From NCBI GenBank assembly GCA_023231105.1, contig JALNWB010000059.1:1-20663 (forward strand): DNA of 20,663 nt, read 5' to 3'. The stretch's first letter is position 1. Each line of letters begins with the position of its first letter. The translations under genes and the position numbers were made by a program. The notes below the pieces were generated by a model. That model was not told the DNA's origin. It made no database searches and saw only the letters and a list, made by a program, of their open reading frames with translations. The stretch is from Ignavibacteriaceae bacterium (GTDB lineage Bacteria; Bacteroidota; Ignavibacteria; Ignavibacteriales; Ignavibacteriaceae). Below are positions 15,725 to 20,663 of this stretch, piece after piece.

Positions 15725-17476
15725 ATGAAATTTTCTGACTTCAAATCGTCGCTTGACGCAAAAAAAAAAACGGATTCCTTTTCAGTACAGCATTCTGAAA
15801 AAACGAAAACATTAGAATTAATTCTCGATATTACCAAAAGTTTAAATCGAACGCTTATTCTTGATGATGTATTAACGTTAGTTTTAAATAATACTATTCT
15901 TCTCACCAATTCAGACCGTGGATTTATTGTCCTGAAAAACAATCAAGATAAATTAGATTTTGCCATAGGTTTGAATTCGAAAGGAATTTCCTTAACTGAA
16001 AAAGATTTTCAGATAAGTACTACAGTAGTTGGGGAAGTGTTCCATACAGGTTTAGCGCGTTTTATTGAAGAAGCTCAAAGCGATACGAATAACGACATTA
16101 GTAAAAGCATTCTGCTTTTAGACTTGCAAACGATTCTTTGCGCCCCGCTTATAATCGGGGATAAAAAAATCGGCGTTATTTATCTTGACAGCAAATCGCT
16201 CAATAAAATAAAAATAAAAGAAATAACGAATGCATTTGAAATTCTTGCCGGGCAGGCAGCTATTGCTATTCAGAATGCTCAATCATTTAAAGAACAAATT
16301 GATGCGAACAAAGAACTGCTTAGAGTAAATAAAGAACTTAACGAAGCACGCATAATGGCGGAGAAATCGAGCAAATTTAAATCTTCGTTAATGAAAAACA
16401 TGAATCATGAATTCCGTACACCGATGAATGGAATTTTAGGACTTGGGGGAATCCTCAGAGAATCATTAAATGGGCACGAAGATGCTGAACTTCTTGATAA
16501 AATGTTGGAAGCCTCCAAAAGACTATTAAGAACCTTAAGCGAAATATTGGATTTAGCCGACCTTGAATCGACAACAGTTAAATTGGGAAACGACTTTATT
16601 CAAGTTTCAAAAGTTGTAGGAGATATTGCTTCTTCTTTTGTTCATTCTGCGGGGGAAAAAAAACTTGAATTTATGGTTGATATAAAAAACGATTTTTTTA
16701 TAAAGTTTGACGAGAGATATTTTCATCAATTATTGGAAAGCCTGGTTGAAAATGCCATAAAGTTTACATCGAAAGGTTATATACAAATTACCTGCGATGT
16801 AAATGGTGAAAATGGAATAATAAAAATTGCTGATTCCGGGATTGGAATTTCACCGGAATACCAGGAAACAATTTTTGAAGCGTTTAGACAAGCCAGTGAA
16901 GGATTTGACCGTTCCTATGAAGGTTGTGGTTTGGGGCTGACTCTCGTTAAGAAAATTGTCGACCTTGCCGGAGGAAACATCTCGGTTGAAAGTAAACTTG
17001 ACGTTGGTACAATGTTCACTTTATCATTCCCCAACCTTGAGATTCCCGTAAACTATAAAGCGCACACCAATCCACGGAACAGTTATCCAAAACCTCGAAA
17101 ATTCCGAACACCTAATATTTTATTAGTCGAGGATAATGAATTAAATTTAGACACCTTTCGGATATTTCTAAAAAACAGCGCTTCGTTGGAAATTGCGGAA
17201 ACACCTAAACTAGCGCTACAGTTAGCCGGTACGATAACCTTCGATTTAGTATTGATTGATATTAAGTTGAACAACAATAAAAATGGTATCGAATTAATGA
17301 AAGAAATAAAAAAAATGAATGGATATAATGAAATTCCATTTATTGCTACAACCGGATATGCGCTACGTGGGGATAAAGAAACTTTTTTAGACGAAGGATT
17401 TTCAGATTATTTATCAAAACCATTTACGAAAATCCAATTAACAGATATTATAAAAAAGAATTACCGACCGGAATAA
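15725..17476 (+). CDS. Cytoplasmic hybrid histidine kinase: GAF - HisKA - HATPase - receiver
   Basis: A 583-residue hybrid sensor kinase without membrane helices. A GAF domain covers about 35-190 (SDRGFIVL, CAPLIIGDKKIGVIYLD), followed by a coiled linker (190-222). The HisKA box MNHEFRTPMNG (226-236) carries phospho-acceptor His228. The ATP-binding domain has the N box ENAIKF (342-347), G1 ADSGIGIS (369-376) and G2 GCGLGLTL (400-407). A C-terminal receiver (464-583) has acidic residues Glu469/Asp470, acceptor Asp512 (LIDIKL) and Lys565 (SKPF). I use the ATG at 15725; an in-frame TTG at 15716 is possible but has no better ribosome site. The ligand of the GAF domain is unknown and no DNA-binding output is attached, so it probably signals by phosphorelay or to a partner elsewhere. 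It follows a strong terminator, so it is its own transcription unit, though next to the sigma-54 regulon. Confidence 0.93.
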   Translation: MKFSDFKSSLDAKKKTDSFSVQHSEKTKTLELILDITKSLNRTLILDDVLTLVLNNTILLTNSDRGFIVLKNNQDKLDFAIGLNSKGISLTEKDFQISTTVVGEVFHTGLARFIEEAQSDTNNDISKSILLLDLQTILCAPLIIGDKKIGVIYLDSKSLNKIKIKEITNAFEILAGQAAIAIQNAQSFKEQIDANKELLRVNKELNEARIMAEKSSKFKSSLMKNMNHEFRTPMNGILGLGGILRESLNGHEDAELLDKMLEASKRLLRTLSEILDLADLESTTVKLGNDFIQVSKVVGDIASSFVHSAGEKKLEFMVDIKNDFFIKFDERYFHQLLESLVENAIKFTSKGYIQITCDVNGENGIIKIADSGIGISPEYQETIFEAFRQASEGFDRSYEGCGLGLTLVKKIVDLAGGNISVESKLDVGTMFTLSFPNLEIPVNYKAHTNPRNSYPKPRKFRTPNILLVEDNELNLDTFRIFLKNSASLEIAETPKLALQLAGTITFDLVLIDIKLNNNKNGIELMKEIKKMNGYNEIPFIATTGYALRGDKETFLDEGFSDYLSKPFTKIQLTDIIKKNYRPE

Positions 17477-17492
17477 ACGATAGCTTTAATAC

Positions 17493-17526
17493 AAAAAAAG
17501 TGCGAAAACAATTTGATTCCGCACTT
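17493..17526 (-). terminator. Terminator after tRNA-Lys
   Basis: Read on the minus strand, AAGTGCG (17520-17526) pairs with CGCACTT (17499-17505), extended by one G-U and two A-T pairs, and a run of T (17493-17498) follows. It begins six bases past the tRNA 3' end. The same dyad may also help end the histidine kinase transcript coming from the other side. Confidence 0.8.
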
Positions 17527-17531
17527 ATAAG

Positions 17532-17604
17532 TGCACCCTGCGGGACTCGAACCCGCGACCTGATGATTAAGAGTCATATGCTCTACCAACTGAGCTAAGG
17601 ATGC
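17532..17604 (-). tRNA. tRNA-Lys (CUU anticodon)
   Basis: A 73-base cloverleaf on the minus strand. The acceptor stem GCATCCT pairs with AGGGTGC (one U-G pair) and is followed by discriminator A. The D arm contains AGCTCAGTTGGTAGAGC, the anticodon loop is CTCTTAA giving anticodon CTT, and the T arm contains GGTTCGAGTCC. CCA is not encoded. The bufferin operon terminator ends 30 bases upstream, so it must have its own promoter in that short gap; TATTTT seven bases before the 5' end is a candidate -10. Confidence 0.97.
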
Positions 17605-17633
17605 AATGTAAAAATACGGAATTTGTTTATTGT

Positions 17634-17665
17634 AAAAAAGAGTGCCCTGCAATTTGCGAGGCACT
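17634..17665 (-). terminator. Rho-independent terminator of the bufferin (HvfABCX-like) operon
   Basis: On the minus strand AGTGCC (17660-17665) pairs with GGCACT (17641-17646), with an inner GCA/TGC pairing and a short loop, followed after one C by six T (17634-17639). It lies 36 bases after the DoxX-like stop, as expected for the end of this operon. Confidence 0.8.
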
Positions 17666-17701
17666 AATTTGAAAATTCTAAAGAGTTGCGAGAAGAATTG
17701 A

Positions 17702-18160
17702 TTATTTGTGACTGTTTAACTTCTTTTTTAATAAATAATCGAGGCTGTATTTCCCAGAACTTTTAATAAGAAGAATAAAAAGGAAGAGTAAATAATATAA
17801 CGGAATTTCAAATCCGTTATTCCCTGCTTCAAAACCATTTTGCCAATGCACGGTAACGATAGCAACGATCATCGTAACAATTAGTGGAATTGAAATTATA
17901 CGGGTTGCCAATCCCAAAATTAAAAGCACTACTCCAACTGCTTCTGTTGTTGCTGCGAGATATGCGTTTATTGTTGGAAACGGAATACCCAACTCACCAA
18001 ACCATTCTGCGACTCCGCTGATGTTTTGCCATTTCATCGAAGCAGTGATATAAAAACCATACGCAAGTACGATCCTTATTGCGAACAATAAAATGTCGTT
18101 TAAATTTTCTAACTTTTCTGTTATCCGGTTATAAAGTTGAATGATTTTGTTGCCGGTCAT
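17702..18160 (-). CDS. DoxX-family membrane protein of a bufferin/HvfA operon (HvfX-like)
   Basis: A 152-residue inner-membrane protein of the DoxX family with four predicted helices (about 23-43, 63-83, 85-104, 117-136). Members of this family are standard companions of MNIO/DUF2063 RiPP operons, where the type is called HvfX; its biochemical role there is not settled, and electron transfer or a membrane step in maturation has been considered. The start ATG overlaps the stop of the DUF2063 gene (ATGA), so it is translationally coupled. It is the last gene of the operon and is followed by a terminator. The assignment to this pathway rests mainly on context; the DoxX family alone is broad. Confidence 0.85.
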   Translation of the reverse strand: MTGNKIIQLYNRITEKLENLNDILLFAIRIVLAYGFYITASMKWQNISGVAEWFGELGIPFPTINAYLAATTEAVGVVLLILGLATRIISIPLIVTMIVAIVTVHWQNGFEAGNNGFEIPLYYLLFLFILLIKSSGKYSLDYLLKKKLNSHK

Positions 18161-18909
18161 TTCTTAAATCCTATAATAAATTTATTTTGTTGAAGTTCCA
18201 TTAAAAAAGGAATGGTGTTTGTAAGTAAAATTGATCTTTCAACTCCGAAAGTTTGCTCAGCTTCACCAATAAAATCAGCAAGTGGTTTTTGTTCATTCAT
18301 TATTTTTTGAATTAACCGGTAGAAGAAATAGGAAATGTCTGTGAACTGAACATTCCCCGTTTCTGGTTGGCGAAAGATCAAAACGGAAAACACACCTTCG
18401 TCAGTTTCGGTAATTTCATTCGGATTTTTTAAATGAACGGGATATTTCATCTGTAATATTTTGAACTCCGGATTAAATGCAATCACATCGTTTTCAAAAT
18501 CTCCGGTGAAGGAAATTTCCGGAAACATTTTATCCTCCATCATGTGAATTTCAATTTCAGTCCATTCAAAAAGAAGCAGCTCATCTAAGAAAGGAAATTT
18601 ATTTATGAGTTCATCTTCTGATGAAATAATATATTGATAAAACTCAAACGGCATTTTCCAAACCGAATAAGAATTGCACCGATGCGATGCAAAAAATCTT
18701 CGCGTCGTAGTTTCCCATTCTTCTTCCGAAAAGAGATCAACCGTAAGCGGAAATGCCGATCGAAGCGTGTCATCAATTACATTAAATACAAGCCGTGAGT
18801 AATGGTGAACCCGTTTTTCATCCACGCCTTTAATGGGCAAAAATTCACCGGTTCTGCAATAATGGGCAAAATTGCTTTGTTGCCGATAAGTTTCTTCACG
18901 CAGTAACAA
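18157..18909 (-). CDS. DUF2063 RiPP maturation partner protein (BufC/HvfC-like)
   Basis: A 250-residue protein matching the MNIO partner family: an N-terminal helical DUF2063 domain (about 5-90, with the characteristic FAHYCRTGE and HYSRLVFNVIDDTLRSAFP stretches) and a C-terminal domain that, in studied homologues, recognises the precursor leader and brings it to the MNIO enzyme. The start is TTG at 18909: a strong GGAGG (18917-18921) is 7 bases upstream and there is no early in-frame ATG. It overlaps the MNIO gene by 14 bases and the DoxX-like gene by 4. Soluble, cytoplasmic. It contains one Cys and no sign of degeneration. Confidence 0.92.
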   Translation of the reverse strand: MLLREETYRQQSNFAHYCRTGEFLPIKGVDEKRVHHYSRLVFNVIDDTLRSAFPLTVDLFSEEEWETTTRRFFASHRCNSYSVWKMPFEFYQYIISSEDELINKFPFLDELLLFEWTEIEIHMMEDKMFPEISFTGDFENDVIAFNPEFKILQMKYPVHLKNPNEITETDEGVFSVLIFRQPETGNVQFTDISYFFYRLIQKIMNEQKPLADFIGEAEQTFGVERSILLTNTIPFLMELQQNKFIIGFKK

Positions 18910-19744
18910 GTTCGTTCCTCCAATGTTTTGTGCAAATATTTTCTAAGCGGTTCATTTCAAATTGAAGTTCCGTCAATTCCGGAATATTAAAATCTCTTTC
19001 TAATAGAACCGGAACCGGTTGCGGTAAAATTTGAACGGTGTAATCAAACAGATCGTAAACCGGTTGAATAATCGGTTCGCCATGTGTATCAATGATCAAA
19101 TCGTCTGCAACTTTTTCATGTCCCGCCATATGAATGTACGCAACAGGATCGAGCGAAAGTTTTTGAAGAAATTCTTTTGTATCGTAATTGTGATTGAATC
19201 CGTTCACGTAAATGTTATTTACGTCCAACAATAAATTGCAATCGGCTTCTTTAACTACCGAGTTAATAAAATCAACTTCACTCATTTCAGCGGCAACCGG
19301 TGTGTAATAAGAAACTATCTCGATCGCAATTTTTCTTTCTAAAAAATCTTGAACCGATTTAATTCTTTGTGCGATGTGTTGAACCGCGTCCCAACGGAAC
19401 GGAACCGGTAAGAGATCATACAGATGGGCATTATCGCACTTCGCAAAACTTAAATGCTCGGAATAAATTTTAATGTCATATTCTTTTAAAAATGATTTTA
19501 AGTTTTTTAGGAACTCCCAATCTAGTTCATCCGGACCTCCGAGAGAGAGTGAAAGTCCGTGCGAATAAATTTCATGTTTTTCAGCAACGCGTTTGAAAAT
19601 TTTTTTCCAGTAACCTCCAATCCCCATCCAATTTTCCGGGGCGACTTCTACAAAAGCCGGAGATAAAACATTTCCCGCAAGAAATTCTTCTGCAAATTCT
19701 TTTCTAAATCCAATACCAACATTGGCTGTTCGTTCATCAATCAT
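18896..19744 (-). CDS. MNIO (DUF692) multinuclear iron oxidase, RiPP-modifying enzyme (BufB/HvfB-like)
   Basis: A 282-residue TIM-barrel iron oxygenase, the length usual for DUF692. In the studied homologues it oxidises Cys residues of the precursor to thiooxazole or oxazolone/thioamide groups using O2. Expected metal-site segments are present: EVAPENW (33-39), SHGLSLSLGG (61-70), SEHLSF (95-100), IEIVSYY (141-147), LLDVNN (172-177), HMAGHE (205-210), DTHGEP (219-224) and LLERDF (247-252). These supply His62, His97, Glu142, Asp174, Asn176, His205, His209, Asp219, His221 and Glu249 as likely ligands or close neighbours. The start ATG at 19744 lies 58 bases after the precursor stop, with a hairpin between. 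It overlaps the partner gene downstream. The substrate is almost certainly the multi-KCG peptide encoded just upstream. Confidence 0.95.
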   Translation of the reverse strand: MIDERTANVGIGFRKEFAEEFLAGNVLSPAFVEVAPENWMGIGGYWKKIFKRVAEKHEIYSHGLSLSLGGPDELDWEFLKNLKSFLKEYDIKIYSEHLSFAKCDNAHLYDLLPVPFRWDAVQHIAQRIKSVQDFLERKIAIEIVSYYTPVAAEMSEVDFINSVVKEADCNLLLDVNNIYVNGFNHNYDTKEFLQKLSLDPVAYIHMAGHEKVADDLIIDTHGEPIIQPVYDLFDYTVQILPQPVPVLLERDFNIPELTELQFEMNRLENICTKHWRNELVTA

Positions 19745-19761
19745 TATTATTCCAAAATTAG

Positions 19762-19791
19762 TTAGAGCTTCCGGTTATTCGGAAGCTCTAA
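19762..19791 (-). terminator. Intercistronic hairpin between precursor and MNIO genes
   Basis: A perfect 12-bp stem with a 6-base loop: TTAGAGCTTCCG (19762-19773) and CGGAAGCTCTAA (19780-19791). It starts 11 bases after the precursor stop. On the coding (minus) strand only a weak, interrupted T stretch follows, so it looks like a partial terminator or a 3'-end protector rather than a full stop. Either would keep precursor transcript more abundant than enzyme transcript. Confidence 0.8.
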
Positions 19792-19802
19792 TAGTGAAAA
19801 CA

Positions 19803-20225
19803 TTATTTCTTTTTAGGTGTAGTAGCAGTGGTAGTATGTTTTTTAGTTGTTTTGCTGCTTCCGCACTTTCCTTCTCCGCACTTAGCATCTTTTGCTTTTG
19901 TTTCTGATGCTTTTGCTGTTGAATCGGTTTTGCTTCCGCATTTTGCGTCTTTGGCTTTTGCTTCAGAAGTTTTACTACCACATTTAGCATCAGCAGTTTT
20001 TGTTTCGGAAGATTCCGTTTTACTTCCGCACTTTAATTCTAAATTGCGGTTAGTTGAAGATTCAAGAAGCGAAGATCTTAATTCAGCGCCGGAGCCAAGA
20101 CTTCTGAAACCGAAAAGACTTTCTGCGTTTGTGGTGGTGGCAGCACCTAATCCGAATACGCTTCCCGCGATGAATGAACCGGTTAAAAAGATGTGTTTGG
20201 CGAGCTGATTTTGCTGTTTGTTCAT
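19803..20225 (-). CDS. Bufferin/HvfA-like RiPP metallophore precursor with five KCG motifs
   Basis: A 140-residue precursor peptide. Residues 1-34 form a Sec signal peptide (Lys10, hydrophobic 12-30, likely cut after Thr-Asn-Ala). Then comes a leader-like segment SLFGFRSLGSGAELRSSLL (36-54), and a low-complexity Lys/Ala/Ser/Thr tail holding five Cys at 66, 82, 96, 116 and 121. Each Cys is in KCG; four contexts are LKCGSK, AKCGSK, AKCGSK and AKCGEG, and only the last matches the EGKCG motif typical of HvfA/bufferins. The end is very basic. In studied systems the modified Cys groups bind copper in the periplasm. AAAAGGAA (20231-20238) is the ribosome site. First gene after a candidate ECF promoter. 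The MNIO gene downstream makes the assignment firm even though the sequence is simple. Confidence 0.92.
   Translation of the reverse strand: MNKQQNQLAKHIFLTGSFIAGSVFGLGAATTTNAESLFGFRSLGSGAELRSSLLESSTNRNLELKCGSKTESSETKTADAKCGSKTSEAKAKDAKCGSKTDSTAKASETKAKDAKCGEGKCGSSKTTKKHTTTATTPKKK
19860..20036 (-). repeat. Imperfect coding repeats encoding KCG units of the precursor
   Basis: Codons about 64-122 of the precursor repeat a pattern of roughly 14-20 residues built as Lys/Ala/Glu-rich spacer plus Asp-Ala-Lys-Cys-Gly. Spacing between successive Cys is 16, 14, 20 and 5 residues. The last two units are fused as KCGEGKCG. The repeat is imperfect at DNA level, which suggests unit duplication followed by drift. 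Confidence 0.75.
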
Positions 20226-20270
20226 GATGTTTCCTTTTGTTTTGTTTTTAAGTGTTTGTATCTACACCAT

Positions 20271-20300
20271 TAAAGACGGAGACAAAAAGGAAACCTTACA
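20271..20300 (-). promoter_or_regulatory. Candidate ECF-sigma promoter of the bufferin genes
   Basis: On the minus strand TGTAAGG (20294-20300) is followed after 15 bases by CGTCTTTA (20271-20278), a -35/-10 pair of the GTAA/CGTC kind favoured by ECF sigma factors. The predicted start is near 20264, about 40 bases before the precursor ATG. The ECF sigma and anti-sigma genes lie just upstream. Reading is by eye. Confidence 0.6.
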
Positions 20301-20311
20301 AGGGAGGAAAA

Positions 20312-20566
20312 TTATTTTTTCATTTCTGAATTTATTTTGTTTTGCAGCGCTGCTTTTTCAATTTCGGAAAGCGAGGCTGTTGTTGAGGCGTGTTTTATGT
20401 GATGAATGAGAAATTTATTCTGCTTTTCAAATAAACGGCAAAATTTGCAAACGGCTAAATGAATGAACAATTTAACTCTGCCGGAAAGTGTAAGCCGGTG
20501 TTCTTCTTTCTGTGAAATAAACTGCGTTGCGCTTTCACAAGTAATCATTGTATTTTTTAAGATCAT
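20312..20566 (-). CDS. Zinc-finger-type anti-sigma factor, small
   Basis: A protein of 84 residues from the ATG at 20566. That start overlaps the stop of the sigma gene as ATGA, which decides it over the ATG nine codons upstream at 20593. The N-terminal MITCESATQFIS followed by LFIHLAVCKFC is the compact zinc-binding pattern (Cys...His-X3-Cys-X2-Cys) of zf-HC2 anti-sigma proteins. There is no membrane helix, so it would be a soluble sensor that holds the ECF sigma inactive until metal or thiol stress releases it (family inference). It is followed after 86 bases by the precursor gene; that gap holds the candidate ECF promoter. Such sigma/anti-sigma pairs are common at the head of bufferin operons. 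Confidence 0.83.
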   Translation of the reverse strand: MILKNTMITCESATQFISQKEEHRLTLSGRVKLFIHLAVCKFCRLFEKQNKFLIHHIKHASTTASLSEIEKAALQNKINSEMKK

Positions 20567-20663
20567 ATCGAAATCCAATTTTTTTCTAAACATTTACGCA
20601 TTTGTAATTTTGCGCGGTGAATGATCACCCAATAGTTAGACGAAGTAATTTCCAATTCCTTAC
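20563..20663 (-). CDS. ECF RNA polymerase sigma factor, C-terminal end only (runs off the window)
   Basis: The last 32 codons of a sigma factor whose body lies beyond the window edge. The peptide begins KELEITSSNYWVIIHRAKLQ and ends in Trp-Ile-Ser-Ile. Leu-x-x-Ser-Ser-Asn-x-Trp-Val followed by His-Arg-Ala is the helix-turn-helix and last helix of region 4 in ECF sigma factors. The TGA at 20563-20565 overlaps the anti-sigma ATG. Too short for the general six-frame view but unmistakable in pattern. It presumably drives the bufferin operon. Confidence 0.85.
   Translation of the reverse strand, partial: KELEITSSNYWVIIHRAKLQMRKCLEKNWISI

Noticed and set aside
17461..17664. Minus-strand open frame of 67 codons across the tRNA region
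   Set aside because: It reads straight through the tRNA-Lys gene and its flanking terminators, so it is not a protein gene.
19860..20036. Regularly spaced repeats that could suggest a CRISPR-like array
   Set aside because: Repeat units are short, imperfect and in frame with KCG codons; spacing varies with codon multiples and no cas gene is near.
19775..20208. Alternative frames across the precursor gene on both strands (71 and 126 codons)
   Set aside because: They arise from the repetitive codons of the precursor. The 140-codon frame alone has a signal peptide, a ribosome site and the KCG units.

Overview
The window is AT-rich, ungapped bacterial DNA. Its gene families fit the Bacteroidota/Chlorobiota/Ignavibacteriota (FCB) group: an M13 peptidase with an Ala-Gln signal-peptide end, lipoproteins with short Lys/Asp-rich tails after the Cys, mostly weak Shine-Dalgarno sites, and a kinase-ATPase-TPR protein beside a sigma-54 activator. 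An Ignavibacteria-like organism is my best inference; no rRNA or species marker is present. No mobile element, CRISPR array or prophage is visible.

Layout. (1) 230-2966: a secreted M13 zinc metallopeptidase (minus) divergent from a rubrerythrin (plus). (2) 3137-8582: an Opp/Dpp/Nik-type ABC importer. Its two ATPases are on the minus strand; its lipoprotein binding protein and two permeases run divergently on the plus strand. (3) 8579-13551: the permease operon continues, through 4-base stop/start overlaps, into a 1187-residue Ser/Thr kinase-ATPase-TPR protein and then a sigma-54 activator with a degenerate, Asp-less receiver-like domain. (4) 13565-13688: three near-identical 17-bp palindromes followed by a -24/-12 promoter, reading into a small lipoprotein and a TPR protein (13737-15601), closed by a strong terminator. 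(5) 15725-17476: a soluble GAF-histidine kinase-receiver hybrid. (6) 17532-17604: tRNA-Lys(CUU), minus strand. (7) 17634-20663: a bufferin/HvfA-type RiPP operon on the minus strand: the end of an ECF sigma factor, its zinc-finger anti-sigma, a multi-KCG precursor, an MNIO (DUF692) enzyme, its DUF2063 partner and a DoxX-like membrane protein.

How they may work together. Regions 2-4 look like one signalling circuit that I do not recognise as described: a peptide importer translationally coupled to a kinase, the kinase coupled to a sigma-54 activator, and the activator's probable binding sites lying right after its own stop codon in front of a sigma-54 promoter for a lipoprotein and a TPR protein. 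Coupling and promoter architecture are seen in the sequence; the signal flow (peptide or importer state to kinase to activator to lipoprotein/TPR) is inference. Region 7 is a recognisable ECF-controlled metal-stress RiPP operon with an unusual precursor, a candidate ECF promoter and an intercistronic hairpin between precursor and enzyme genes.
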